Positions 52,303 through 61,493 of a DNA stretch of 64,000 bases are shown here, one piece after another. Positions within the stretch are counted from its first letter, which is position 1. Every line of letters begins with the position of its first letter. The position numbers were made by a program, and so were the translations under genes. This DNA comes from Mesorhizobium kowhaii. Lineage in GTDB: Bacteria; Pseudomonadota; Alphaproteobacteria; Rhizobiales; Rhizobiaceae. The DNA is taken from positions 1 through 64,000 of the forward strand of contig NZ_MZXV01000032.1 of NCBI RefSeq assembly GCF_003253745.1. Reading direction: 5' to 3'. A model generated the notes under the pieces. It did not search any database. It was not told where the DNA came from and saw nothing but the letters and a program-made list of their open reading frames with translations.

Positions 52303-53729
52303 AAAAGCCGCGCACGCGCTCGCTGCAATGGGTGCTGGTGCGGCGGCTGATCCTGCTGCAGGCAGCGACGCTTCTCATCTTCATCGTGCTGTGTGCGGCC
52401 GCGCTGTGGATCGCCAATCCGCGGCTGCTGATCGACAACGAGGCTGTCGTTGCCGCCATCAAGGAGGCCGTCGACCGAGACGGGAACGGCAAGCTGATCG
52501 TCCATCAGACCGACGGGCTCGCTACCTTTCGCGATGGCTTCCCCAATGTCTGGTACATCGTTCGCGACGGCAGCGGCCAAAGCGTCCATTTCGGCAACGT
52601 GCCCGATGTTTACGCCAGGAATTTTGGCGATCTGCTTGGCGAGGCCGATCATGCCACCATCGGATTTTCCGAAGACGATTTGAGGCCGGAAGCCTATCTC
52701 GAGAGGGTTTCGACCAGGGCCGGCACGGTGCAGATCATCGCCGCGACACGGTCATCGCGCGACGAAACCGATGGCCTCGAGATCAACATTTCGGCGACGA
52801 TCGACGTCGCCAGGAATCCGGACGGCAGCAGAAACTGGGAGAAAGCGCTTCCGGCGCTTGCGGTCATCATCATCATCCTGCTGTTGCCGATCGTCCTCGT
52901 CATGGGAACCACCACCCTGGTGACTACGCCTGCGGTGGTGCGCCGGTCCTTTGCCGGCCTTGTCGAAACCGTCCAGCAGGCCGCGCGCATCGATATCGGT
53001 ACCCGGACGATGCAGCTGCCGGTCAAGAACGTGCCGCAGGAAATCGCGCCTTTGGTGCAGGCGTTCAACCAGACGCTGGCGCGCCTCGCCCAAGGTTATG
53101 ACCGGCACAACCGCTTCCTCACCGATGCGGCCCATGAACTGCACACGCCGATCGCCATCTTGCGCACACGCGCGGAATTGCTGAAGCAGGAGCCGCAAAG
53201 CGCGCGTCTGCTGCATGACATCGAGCGCCTGTCGCATCTTGCCCAACAGCTGCTCGACCACCAATTGCTAGACCGCCCGACGGACCAGCGCCAGATCATC
53301 GATCTCTGCGACATTGTCAGCCGGGTCGCCGCCGACTTCGCGCCGCTTGCCATCGAGGCCGGCTATGACATTGCCTTCGAGCCCTCGCCCGACAAGACCC
53401 ATGTCGAGGTCAACGTCCTGCAGATCGAACGTGCGCTGGCAAATCTGGTGCGCAATGCCATCGACCATGGCGGCGGCAGCGGCACGATCACCATAGCCGT
53501 CGACGAGACCGGCGGCGTAGAAGTGCGCGATGAAGGCCCGGGCATTCCGGCCGAGGAGCACGAGAATGTCCTCGAGCCCTTCTACCGCCTGCAGCCACAG
53601 TCGCGCGGGGCGGGGCTGGGACTGAACCTTGCACGGCAGATCGCGCTGCTGCACGACGGCACCATTCGGATATTGGCGGGAACCTGGCGCGGTGCGCGCA
53701 TCCGCATGGAACTGCCGGTTCGGTCGTGA
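52299..53729 (+). CDS. Sensor histidine kinase
   Basis: A 476-residue transmembrane kinase: helix at about 12-40 (RRLILLQAATLLIFIVLCAAALWI), a periplasmic domain of about 150 residues, second helix (LAVIIIILLLPIVLVMGTTTLV), a HAMP-like linker, HisKA (FLTDAAHELHTPIAILRTRAELL) and HATPase (NLVRNAIDHGGGSG, DEGPGIPAEE, GAGLGLNLARQI). GTG at 52299 overlaps the regulator stop by four bases, so the pair is co-translated. The signal is unknown; the nearby envelope cluster and outer-membrane gene suggest envelope control, which is an inference. Confidence 0.9.
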   Translation: MKKPRTRSLQWVLVRRLILLQAATLLIFIVLCAAALWIANPRLLIDNEAVVAAIKEAVDRDGNGKLIVHQTDGLATFRDGFPNVWYIVRDGSGQSVHFGNVPDVYARNFGDLLGEADHATIGFSEDDLRPEAYLERVSTRAGTVQIIAATRSSRDETDGLEINISATIDVARNPDGSRNWEKALPALAVIIIILLLPIVLVMGTTTLVTTPAVVRRSFAGLVETVQQAARIDIGTRTMQLPVKNVPQEIAPLVQAFNQTLARLAQGYDRHNRFLTDAAHELHTPIAILRTRAELLKQEPQSARLLHDIERLSHLAQQLLDHQLLDRPTDQRQIIDLCDIVSRVAADFAPLAIEAGYDIAFEPSPDKTHVEVNVLQIERALANLVRNAIDHGGGSGTITIAVDETGGVEVRDEGPGIPAEEHENVLEPFYRLQPQSRGAGLGLNLARQIALLHDGTIRILAGTWRGARIRMELPVRS

Positions 53730-53811
53730 CTGTGGCCGCCGGCGACCGAAAAAGGCGGCCGGCCAATGGCCGCGGCCGACCCCGCTGGCTTATCTGTTTT
53801 CTAACCAATTG

Positions 53812-53835
53812 CCGCTATTCCCAATCGAATAGCGG
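53812..53835. promoter_or_regulatory. Perfect inverted repeat before the glycosyltransferase gene
   Basis: CCGCTATTC (53812-53820) and GAATAGCGG (53827-53835) are exact inverse arms with a six-base loop (CCAATC). It sits 11 bases before the TTG start used for the next gene. It could be an operator or an RNA hairpin; no T-run follows, so termination is unlikely. Confidence 0.45.
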
Positions 53836-53846
53836 GAGCAAGGCTT

Positions 53847-54875
53847 TTGGTGGAGATGGAGAAAAACACCGCGCGACGCGCCGTCATGCTGTCGGTGGTC
53901 GTCCCATGCTACAATGAGCTGGATGGGGTGGCCGAACTTCATCGACGGGTGACGGCCGCATGCCTGGAACAGGGATCCTCCTATGAGATCGTCCTTGTCA
54001 TCGACGGCGCGACGGACGGCACGCGCGAGGCCATTTTCCAGTTGGCCGAAAAGGACGACCATGTCGTCGCCATCGACCTTGCCCGCAACTACGGCCACCA
54101 GATCGCGTTGAGCGCGGGGCTCGAATTCTGTCGCGGCCAGCGCATTTTCATTCTCGATGCCGACCTGCAGGATCCGCCTGAGCTGCTCGGCGCGATGATG
54201 GCGAAGATGAATGAAGGCTTCGATGTCGTTTACGGCCAGCGGCAGAGCCGCGACGGGGAAAGCTGGTTCAAGCTCGCCTCCGCGTCGATATTCTATCGCT
54301 TGCTGCGCCGCATGGTCGACGTCGAGATCGCGGCGAATTCGGGGGATTTCCGGCTGATGAGCCGCCGCGCGCTCGACCATCTGAACGCGATGCCCGAACG
54401 CTACAGGTTCATTCGCGGCATGGTGAGCTGGATCGGGCTGAAACAGGTGGCCTTCCCCTATGAACGGCACCGGCGCTTTGCCGGCACCACCCACTATCCG
54501 CTGAGGAAGATGGTTCTTCTGGCGGTCGACGCGATGACCAGCTTTTCCATCGCGCCCTTGCGGTTCGCCTCGCTGCTTGGAATGTTGTTCGGGCTTCTGG
54601 GCATGGTCGTGCTCGGCTACACCCTGGTCGAGTGGTCGGTCGGAAACGTGTTGCCCGGCTGGACCAGCCTTGCCGCGATCGTGCTGATCCTTGGCAGCGT
54701 GCAGCTTATGGTGCTTGGTATCTTCGGCGAGTATCTCGGGCGCATGTACATGGAGACAAAGCGGCGGCCGCTTTACTTCGTCAACGAGATCGTTTCGCGC
54801 AGCCAGGCAATCGAGGACAAGGATCTGCCCGTCCACCGCCTGCAGGAGATGGCAAAGAGGGCCGCACGTGCTTGA
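53847..54875 (+). CDS. Polyprenyl-phosphate glycosyltransferase (GT2, GtrB/DPM1-like)
   Basis: A 342-residue GT2 glycosyltransferase with two C-terminal helices. It shows the N-terminal motif SVVVPCYNELDGVAELHRRV, the DxD motif in FILDADLQDPPELL, the RYRFIRGMVSWIGL region, and membrane segments MLFGLLGMVVLGYTLV and SLAAIVLILGSVQLMVLGIF. The layout is that of GtrB/DPM1-type enzymes that move a sugar from a nucleotide donor to a polyprenyl phosphate. The start is uncertain (TTG 53847, GTG 53850 or ATG 53856). It begins a cluster whose products likely decorate an envelope glycan. Confidence 0.85.
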   Translation: MVEMEKNTARRAVMLSVVVPCYNELDGVAELHRRVTAACLEQGSSYEIVLVIDGATDGTREAIFQLAEKDDHVVAIDLARNYGHQIALSAGLEFCRGQRIFILDADLQDPPELLGAMMAKMNEGFDVVYGQRQSRDGESWFKLASASIFYRLLRRMVDVEIAANSGDFRLMSRRALDHLNAMPERYRFIRGMVSWIGLKQVAFPYERHRRFAGTTHYPLRKMVLLAVDAMTSFSIAPLRFASLLGMLFGLLGMVVLGYTLVEWSVGNVLPGWTSLAAIVLILGSVQLMVLGIFGEYLGRMYMETKRRPLYFVNEIVSRSQAIEDKDLPVHRLQEMAKRAARA

Positions 54876-55569
54876 GGCGGAGTTCGACCAGTTTGCGCGG
54901 GAATACCAGGAGCAGCATGCCGCGAGCATAAGGCTGAGCGGCGAAACGCCGGACTTCTTCGCCAAATACAAGATCGACGACATCGCCGCGACGCTGCGGC
55001 GGGCTAGTGTGAAACCGCGACGGATACTCGACTTCGGCGCCGGTGTCGGCAACTCGCTCGGCCATATGCGCAACGCCTTTCCCGACAGCGAGATCACCTT
55101 GCTCGATCCTTCGCGGGAATCGCTCGACATCGCCAGCAAGCGCTTCCCTGGCCAAGCCGCCTTCACGCATTTCGACGGCAAGACAATTCCCTTTGCCGAC
55201 TGCAGCTTCGACCTGGCTTTCGCGGCCTGCGTCTTTCACCACATTCCCGAGGACCTCCAGGTCGGACTGCTCGCGGAGATCGGCAGGGTACTGGCCGATG
55301 GCGGCAGCTTCTTTGTTTTCGAACACAATCCGTGGAACCCGCTGACCACGCAAGCGGTGAGAAATTGCGCCTTCGACGAGAACGCGGTTTTGATAAATTC
55401 GCACGAGATGCGCAGGCGCATGGCCGAGGCGGGTCTTGCCAACACCCGGATCATCTACCGGATCTTCTTTCCTCGGCTGCTTGCGAGGTTGAGGCCGTTC
55501 GAGCGTTTCCTCACCAAGATTCCGGTCGGAGCCCAATATTTTGCGCATGCGGTCAAATCTGCCGTTTGA
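54868..55569 (+). CDS. Class I SAM-dependent methyltransferase
   Basis: A 233-residue methyltransferase (Methyltransf_11-type). It begins at GTG 54868, overlapping the glycosyltransferase by eight bases. Motif I is ILDFGAGVGNSLGHMRNAF; a later motif is FDLAFAACVFHHIPEDLQV; then IGRVLADGGSFFVFEHNPWNPLT. A C-terminal helical region follows. In this cluster it probably methylates a sugar or lipid-linked intermediate. Confidence 0.82.
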   Translation: MLEAEFDQFAREYQEQHAASIRLSGETPDFFAKYKIDDIAATLRRASVKPRRILDFGAGVGNSLGHMRNAFPDSEITLLDPSRESLDIASKRFPGQAAFTHFDGKTIPFADCSFDLAFAACVFHHIPEDLQVGLLAEIGRVLADGGSFFVFEHNPWNPLTTQAVRNCAFDENAVLINSHEMRRRMAEAGLANTRIIYRIFFPRLLARLRPFERFLTKIPVGAQYFAHAVKSAV

Positions 55570-56023
55570 CTATCCGCGGATGCTGCGATTTGGCGCCGTC
55601 GGTCTGTTGAACACGGCGCTGGGCTACGCGGTCATTCTGGCCGGGCTTGCACTGGGTCTTGGCGACATCCTCGCCAATGCCACGGGCTATGCCGCCGGCC
55701 TTGTCTTCGGCTTCTTCCTCAACCGCCAATGGACCTTCACCAGCGCCGATGGCTTCCGGCCCGGAACCTTGCTGCGATATGGGGGCGTCTTTCTGCTCGC
55801 CTACAGCATCAATCTGGCAGTCGTGATCGCCAGCCGTTCTGCAGGCTTCACCGAAAGCCCCCTGGTTCACCTCGCGGGAATCTGCGTCTATTCGGGTGTC
55901 TTCTACCTCGGTTCGGCTCACTTCGTGTTTGTCGGGCGCGGAGGTCGCGAAGACGATAAAGCCGAGCGGAATAGTCGGGTGACCGATGGGCCCCGGCGGG
56001 GGCCGACCAGTCGAACTCCTTGA
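55547..56023 (+). CDS. GtrA-family membrane protein
   Basis: A 158-residue four-helix protein of the GtrA/DPM3-like family, which assists transfer or flipping of polyprenyl-linked sugars. Motifs: FGAVGLLNTALGYAVILAGL, FGFFLNRQWTFTSADGF, LLRYGGVFLLAYSINLAVV and SGVFYLGSAHFVF. ATG at 55547 overlaps the methyltransferase end. The tail after about 125 is basic and unstructured. Confidence 0.85.
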   Translation: MRSNLPFDYPRMLRFGAVGLLNTALGYAVILAGLALGLGDILANATGYAAGLVFGFFLNRQWTFTSADGFRPGTLLRYGGVFLLAYSINLAVVIASRSAGFTESPLVHLAGICVYSGVFYLGSAHFVFVGRGGREDDKAERNSRVTDGPRRGPTSRTP

Positions 56024-56059
56024 ACCAAACTGTCATCGGAAGCGATTAGAGGCGGCGCT

Positions 56060-57541
56060 ATGAACAACGCTCAGGCCAGTGCTGGGGCCGCAACCTACGA
56101 CGAGCGGATCCGGCTGATATTCTGCCTGTTCACCGCCTGTATCATGGCGGCGGTGCTGGCCGCCTTTGCCCCCGCCATCCTGCAGGATCCCGACAGTTGG
56201 TGGCAGGTGAAGGTCGGGCTGGATTTCCTGGCAAACCGGACATTTCCAACAGTCGACCCTTATTCCTACACCTTTGCCGGCCAGCCATGGATCGCCAAGG
56301 AATGGCTGGGGCAGGTCCTGCTGGCTCTTGCCTACAGGGCGGGAGGCTGGAACGGCGTGGTCACGCTGATTATCGCCACGATATCCCTGACGGTTTTCCT
56401 GATGGGGTGGTTTCTCAGCAGATGGCTGAAGCCGATCCTGGCGACCATGCTGGCCTTCGTCGCGATGGCCCTAATCACCCCGATCTTTACGGGGCGTCCA
56501 CATATCTTCACCTTCCCGATCATCGTCATCTGGACGGCGACGCTCTTTCGTGCGGCAAGGGAAGAGCGCGCGCCACCCTGGTGGCTGCTTGTGCTGGTTG
56601 TGTTGTGGGCGAACCTGCACGCTACCTTCACCCTGAGCTTCGTCATTGCGGCTTTCGCCGGTCTCGATCTGCTGACGCGCACGGGTCTCTCGAAACCGGC
56701 CCTCGTGGCGAAATGGATCGCATTCGGTCTGCTCTGTCCGCTGGTCAGCCTGATCCACCCCTATGGCGTCCAGGCCATCCTGGCGACCTTCGCCGTGGCC
56801 TATGGCAATGAGGCGGTGTCGCTGATCGCGGAATGGCGACCGTTCAATGCGCAGGATCTCGTTGTCCAGGAAGTTGCGATGCTGGTGGGGCTTTTCGGGC
56901 TGCTGGTGTCACGGTTGCGAATTGGCTGGGCCAAGGCGTTGTTCATCGTCTTCACCTTGCATGCCTTTCTCGCCCATATACGTTTCATGTATCTGTTCTT
57001 CCTCCTGGTTCCACTGGTGGTCGCGGTGGAGGTCGCACAGCAGTACCCCTCGCTTTCGGCCACCGCATGGCTGGCTGAAAAGCGCGACGGGCTGGAACAA
57101 TTCTTTGCCAGGCGGTTTTATGCGATCTGCGGCGCGACAGCTGTGTTGCTGATCGGCGCGGTTGCCGTGTTCGGCAGCGTCTATCAGGTCGCGCCGAGCC
57201 CGAAGACGTCGGCCAGCGGGGCGCTGGCATTCGCCGAAAGCCATCATCTGTCCGGCAACGTGCTGAATTCCTACAATTTCGGCGGCACGCTGATTTTCCA
57301 TGGGATCAAGACCTATATCGACGGTCGGACGGACCAGCTCTTCCTGGGCGGTTTCACAAAAACCGATGACGAGACGGGGCACAGCAACGGCAGGCCGCTC
57401 CTCGAAGCCCAGCTGAAGAAATACGCAATAGGCTGGGCGCTGCTGGCGGCCGACGACAATCGCATTCCCTTCCTCGACCAGCTGGGCTGGAAGCGGGCCT
57501 ATTCGGACGATTACGCGGTAATCTACCTGCCCGGCGCCTGA
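56060..57541 (+). CDS. Polytopic membrane protein, possible GT-C glycosyltransferase
   Basis: A 493-residue protein with about eleven helices. An acidic motif AILQDPDSWWQVKVGLDFLA follows the first helix, in the position where GT-C glycosyltransferases carry the D/E-rich first loop. Later motifs are TPIFTGRPHIFTFPIIVIWTATLF and HAFLAHIRFMYLFFLLVPLVV; a soluble domain follows (VYQVAPSPKTSASGALAFAESHHLSG, NVLNSYNFGGTLIFHGIKTYIDGRTD). The family is unassigned. It likely acts on an envelope glycan with the neighbouring genes. Confidence 0.6.
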   Translation: MNNAQASAGAATYDERIRLIFCLFTACIMAAVLAAFAPAILQDPDSWWQVKVGLDFLANRTFPTVDPYSYTFAGQPWIAKEWLGQVLLALAYRAGGWNGVVTLIIATISLTVFLMGWFLSRWLKPILATMLAFVAMALITPIFTGRPHIFTFPIIVIWTATLFRAAREERAPPWWLLVLVVLWANLHATFTLSFVIAAFAGLDLLTRTGLSKPALVAKWIAFGLLCPLVSLIHPYGVQAILATFAVAYGNEAVSLIAEWRPFNAQDLVVQEVAMLVGLFGLLVSRLRIGWAKALFIVFTLHAFLAHIRFMYLFFLLVPLVVAVEVAQQYPSLSATAWLAEKRDGLEQFFARRFYAICGATAVLLIGAVAVFGSVYQVAPSPKTSASGALAFAESHHLSGNVLNSYNFGGTLIFHGIKTYIDGRTDQLFLGGFTKTDDETGHSNGRPLLEAQLKKYAIGWALLAADDNRIPFLDQLGWKRAYSDDYAVIYLPGA

Positions 57542-57691
57542 TCCTGCTCCGCCGGCGCGAACCGGCTTCGCCAGCATTCGAACTGGCATATGCCTTGACA
57601 CTCATATTGCGGTGCAGCAAAGTTGTACCGCAGAGGACAGGCGTGTGAGACTGACGAGCCGGGATTTTTTGCAGGAGCGGGACATCGCCGT

Positions 57692-59644
57692 ATGAGCGGC
57701 GTCTCGAGTTCCGCAGCACCAATGCCTCCGGCCGCGGCGCGCGAGCCGGTCCGGATGAACTACAGGCGCGACATCGATGGCCTGCGGGCCGTGGCGGTGC
57801 TGCCCGTCCTGCTCTTCCACTTCGGCGTCTCGGCCATTCCCGGCGGCTTCACCGGCGTCGACATCTTCTTCGTCATATCGGGCTATCTGATCAGCGGCAG
57901 CCTGCTCGACGATCTCGAGCGCGGCCAGTTCTCGATCGGCCGCTTCTATTGGCGCCGCGCACGGCGCATCCTGCCGGCGCTGACCTTCGTCATCCTGCTC
58001 GCGAGCATTGCTGCCTGGTTCATCCTGCTGCCGTCGGACCTGCACGAATTCAGCTGGAGCGTGATCGCCGCCTCGACCTTCTGGTCGAACCTGTATTTCT
58101 GGAAGACGACGAATTATTTCTCCATCGACGCTGAACTGCGGCCACTGCTGCACACCTGGTCGCTTTCGGTCGAGGAGCAGTATTATATCTTCGCGCCGAT
58201 CCTGCTCTATTTGATCTACCGATATGTCTCGAAGCGCTGGCTGACGGTACTGCTGCCGATAACCATCGGCAGCTTTGCCCTGGCGGTCATGGCAACCTCG
58301 CTGGCGCCGACGGCCGGCTTCTATCTCTTGCCGACGCGCCTCTGGGAACTGGCGCTTGGCGCCATGCTGATGCTGAAGAAGCCACCGGCGCTTGCCAGCC
58401 GGCCGGCGATGGAACTGATCGGCCTCGCCGGCTTTGCCCTGATCGCCTTCGGCTTTCTGACGATTTCGGAGAGCGACCCGTTTCCGGGCTACAATGCCTT
58501 GTTCCCCTGCATCGGAACCGCCCTGCTCATCTATGCGGGCCACGATCACACTGGCGCCGACAGGCCGGCACCTGTTGCCACCCGCGTCCTTCGGTTCGCG
58601 CCGCTGGTCTGGGTCGGTCTCATTTCCTATTCGCTCTACCTCGTTCACTGGCCGATCAATTCGTTCGTCCACTATCTCTCGCTGAAGGCCATCGGCGTTC
58701 CGACGGTCATCGCGATGATGGTGGCCAGTTTCGCCTTGGCGACATTTTCCTGGAAATATGTCGAGCAGCCTTTTCGCCGAAAACGGGCGTTCACCGCCCC
58801 GCTGCCGATCTTCGCCTTTTCTGCAACGGCGATCGCTCTGCTCTGTGTCGGCGGCTTGGCCGGCGCGCTCGGCGGTGGTTTTCCACAACGGTTCCCGGAC
58901 TTCTCGACGGAGCGGGTCCGGGTCGGAGACTGGCGCAACGGCGTCTGTTTCAACGAAGGGGCCCGCATCGACACCTGGAGCCTCGCCGACTGCACCCGCA
59001 CGCAAGGCTTTGCCACCAATGTGCTGCTGTGGGGCGATTCCTTCGCCGCCCACTATGTTTCGGGACTCGAGGCCAACGCCCAGAAAATCCAGGCCAATGT
59101 CATCCAGTACACCTATGCCGGCTGCCCGCCCGACCTCACCTATTTTTCCTATGCCCGGCCAAGCTGTACCCGTTTCAACGAACGGGCCCTGTCGATTATC
59201 CGCGACGCCAACATCCGGGCGGTAATCCTGAGCGGCCGATGGACCGACTACCAGGTCAGGGGCTTCGATGGCCTGCAAAAAACGATCGATCGGCTTCGCG
59301 ACATGGGCGTCAAGGTCTATGTCATCGGCCAGTCGCCGGAATTCATCGCCGACGTCCAGAAAATCGCTTTCTTCGCAAGACGGGAGCATGTCGGGAATGC
59401 GTCCTGGCCGATGGCCATGGATCCGGGCATCAACAAGCGGGTGCTGCCGTTCGCCAAAGGCGCGACGTTCATAGATCCGCTGGCATATCTGTGCGATGCG
59501 GCCGGCTGTTCGTACGCCGATCTCGACAGCAGGCAATTTCTCTACTTCGATTATGGCCACTTTTCTTCCGCCGGCGCGACGCTGGCCATCTCGAAGTACT
59601 GGCCAAGCTTTGCCGCCGGCAACAAGATCGCCAAGGCAAGATAG
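57692..59644 (+). CDS. Acyltransferase-3 / SGNH fusion (OafA-YrhL-like)
   Basis: A protein of about 650 residues. Residues about 25-370 are an acyltransferase-3 domain: YRRDIDGLRAVAVLPVLLFHF with catalytic-region His, FTGVDIFFVISGYLISGSLL, FYWRRARRILPAL, and FSWKYVEQPFRRKRAF. Residues about 410-650 are an SGNH domain: NVLLWGDSFAAHYVSGL (GDS) and FDYGHFSSAGA (D-x-x-H). It transfers O-acyl groups to surface polysaccharides. The start was set at ATG 57692; ATG 57758 is possible. Confidence 0.85.
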   Translation: MSGVSSSAAPMPPAAAREPVRMNYRRDIDGLRAVAVLPVLLFHFGVSAIPGGFTGVDIFFVISGYLISGSLLDDLERGQFSIGRFYWRRARRILPALTFVILLASIAAWFILLPSDLHEFSWSVIAASTFWSNLYFWKTTNYFSIDAELRPLLHTWSLSVEEQYYIFAPILLYLIYRYVSKRWLTVLLPITIGSFALAVMATSLAPTAGFYLLPTRLWELALGAMLMLKKPPALASRPAMELIGLAGFALIAFGFLTISESDPFPGYNALFPCIGTALLIYAGHDHTGADRPAPVATRVLRFAPLVWVGLISYSLYLVHWPINSFVHYLSLKAIGVPTVIAMMVASFALATFSWKYVEQPFRRKRAFTAPLPIFAFSATAIALLCVGGLAGALGGGFPQRFPDFSTERVRVGDWRNGVCFNEGARIDTWSLADCTRTQGFATNVLLWGDSFAAHYVSGLEANAQKIQANVIQYTYAGCPPDLTYFSYARPSCTRFNERALSIIRDANIRAVILSGRWTDYQVRGFDGLQKTIDRLRDMGVKVYVIGQSPEFIADVQKIAFFARREHVGNASWPMAMDPGINKRVLPFAKGATFIDPLAYLCDAAGCSYADLDSRQFLYFDYGHFSSAGATLAISKYWPSFAAGNKIAKAR

Positions 59645-59740
59645 CAATCGCGGTCCGCACTCGGGGAACCGCGCAGCCTGCGGTGTGAAAGCCGCTTTGC
59701 GATTGCCCGAAGGCCAACCCGCATGGTAACGAGGGCTCAC

Positions 59741-59814
59741 GCGGGTATGATGTAATGGTAGCTTGTCAGCTTCCCAAGCTGAACGCGAGGGTTCGATTCC
59801 CTCTACCCGCTCCA
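59741..59814 (+). tRNA. tRNA-Gly (anticodon CCC)
   Basis: GCGGGTA pairs with TACCCGC in the acceptor stem, the T arm has GAGGGTTCGATTCCCTC, and CCA is encoded. The anticodon loop is TTCCCAA (59771-59777) with anticodon CCC at 59773-59775, reading GGG. The cloverleaf is complete. The 3' tail contains the typical attachment-like sequence of a tRNA end, but no repeat of it was found in the window. Confidence 0.93.
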
Positions 59815-59836
59815 GCCCATGGCGCCAGAAACAATT

Positions 59837-60052
59837 TCAGCCTGCCTGTTCGTCGAACAAAACCGAGCAGCCTCGTGCAAGCGCGACCGTTGCAAGCGCG
59901 TTTGCCACTACGTCATCCGATGAGACGAAATCGCCGGTCAGTACCCGCAATTCTTCCACGCCTTCAGCCATCGACACGAAATTCCCGACCGATCGATCGT
60001 GCTTGCAGGCCTCAACCACGCAAAGCATGTCGATCATTTCGAAGCTGCGCAT
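59837..60052 (-). CDS. Small hypothetical protein
   Basis: A 71-residue product (MRSFEMIDMLCVVEACKHDR...) with AGGAGG six bases upstream of ATG 60052. It is a compact helical/strand protein without motifs; its last residues are LARGCSVLFDEQAG. The frame opens to 60154 but the upstream part lacks a site. No family is recognised. Confidence 0.55.
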   Translation of the reverse strand: MRSFEMIDMLCVVEACKHDRSVGNFVSMAEGVEELRVLTGDFVSSDDVVANALATVALARGCSVLFDEQAG

Positions 60053-60192
60053 GTTCGGCCTCCTGAAGAAATCGTCCGTTGCAAGGATATGAACGCGCCG
60101 GCAGGAAATAATGTTCCCGGCTCGCTGTTCGCTAGCCTCGGCCTGGCGGCTCATTCATGTGCTTTACGCGCACTCGACGCCTGTCCGAGCCG

Positions 60193-61182
60193 TCACCCCA
60201 CCTCTCGCAGGATGAAATCGTGCAGCATCTTGGCGGCCGGCGACAGCACGCGGTTCTTCACCGTGATCAGGCTGTAGGGCCTGACCTCGATGTCGAATTC
60301 GGTCTGGACGACGTCGATGGCGCCGGCCAGCCCGTCGGGATTCTGGATGAATTTCGCCACCTGGATCGATACCGGCGCGATCGCATCGGACTGCGCGACC
60401 ATGACCAGGGTCAAGAGCAGCGAGCTGGTGTTGAGGATACGGTCCGGCAAGGCGATGTTGCGGTTGAGGAAATTGCTCTCCATCGCCTGGCGCAAGGGCG
60501 AACCGCCCGACTGGAAAACCCAGTCGTAGGCGGCGGTGTCCTCCAGCCGCACCGCCTCGCCCTTGGTGAGCGGGTGGCCCCGGCGCACGATCAGGCAGGC
60601 CTTCTCGACGCCGATGACGCGCGATTCGAACAGCCGCGGATTGAGATCGTCGGGGATGCGCGCGATGATGAAATCATGGCGCGTGGCGATCAATTCGCGT
60701 GCCAGCACGTTGGAGGTCTCGACCTGCATGGTGATCTCGATGCGCGGATAGATGCGGCGGATTTCGCGAATTGCCGGCACCGCCAGTTCGATCGCCGGTG
60801 CCGTCACGGCACCCAGGAATACCGAGCCGCCTTTGCCCGCCTTGAGCTCGGAAATCTCGCGGTCGACCTCGCGCATTTCCAAGAGAATCGAGCGCGCGCG
60901 CCTGGCCAGTGCCTTGCCGTAAGGCGTCAAGGTGATGCCGCGCGGCAGCCTTTCACACAGCTTGACCTCCAGCACGGCCTCCATCTCGCTGATCATGCGC
61001 GAGGCCGCCGGCTGAGAAATGTTCATAACCTGGGCTGCCGCGCTCACCCGGCCATGGTCGTCGAGCGCGACGATCATGCGCATGTGGCGCAGGCTGAGAC
61101 CACTGCGCAGCAAGGTTTCGCCGTCGCCCTGTTTCTCGCTGTAACCGTTTGAAACCGCAGTCGGATTCCCTAGCGCCGCCAT
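60193..61182 (-). CDS. gbpR: LysR-family regulator GbpR-like
   Basis: A 329-residue LysR regulator. HTH at about residues 33-80 (LRHMRMIVALDDHGRVSAAAQVMNISQPAASRMISEMEAVL) and a C-terminal effector domain. It is divergent from chvE, the arrangement of gbpR-chvE in Agrobacterium, where GbpR controls chvE in response to sugars. ATG at 61182 is chosen (GGCAATGGCGGCG); a longer start at 61254 is possible. Confidence 0.85.
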   Translation of the reverse strand: MAALGNPTAVSNGYSEKQGDGETLLRSGLSLRHMRMIVALDDHGRVSAAAQVMNISQPAASRMISEMEAVLEVKLCERLPRGITLTPYGKALARRARSILLEMREVDREISELKAGKGGSVFLGAVTAPAIELAVPAIREIRRIYPRIEITMQVETSNVLARELIATRHDFIIARIPDDLNPRLFESRVIGVEKACLIVRRGHPLTKGEAVRLEDTAAYDWVFQSGGSPLRQAMESNFLNRNIALPDRILNTSSLLLTLVMVAQSDAIAPVSIQVAKFIQNPDGLAGAIDVVQTEFDIEVRPYSLITVKNRVLSPAAKMLHDFILREVG

Positions 61183-61493
61183 TGCCTCTCCTTGCTCCTG
61201 TTCGCGGTGCGTCGGCAGTCGCGCCGGCCGCCTCGCCTCAATACCACATACCAATCATGATATAGCAACTATCAAAGATCGCATTTGACAGTTATGGCAA
61301 AGGATCAGAACCTTCGCGCGTTCCGAGACGCGACGGTCGCTGACGAGAAACATCGTATCGATTGAAATCAGCGCCTCGGGGCCATGGGAGGATACCGGAG
61401 ATCGATATGACGGCAGCAGTGCCTTGGCGCTTCTGCACGATTGCGCGGCCCGCGACCCCCGGGGGACCGCGTCCATCAACCAGGGAGAGTTAA
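61183..61493. other. Divergent gbpR-chvE regulatory region
   Basis: About 310 bases between the divergent gbpR and chvE genes. It should hold both promoters and the GbpR site. ATCATGAT near 61254 and an AT-rich stretch (about 61245-61300) are candidates, but I could not define one operator. Confidence 0.45.

Noticed and set aside
57602..59740. Minus-strand frame of 712 codons
   Set aside because: Antisense to the acyltransferase-SGNH gene with its GDS and DxxH motifs; the composition is of the antisense type.
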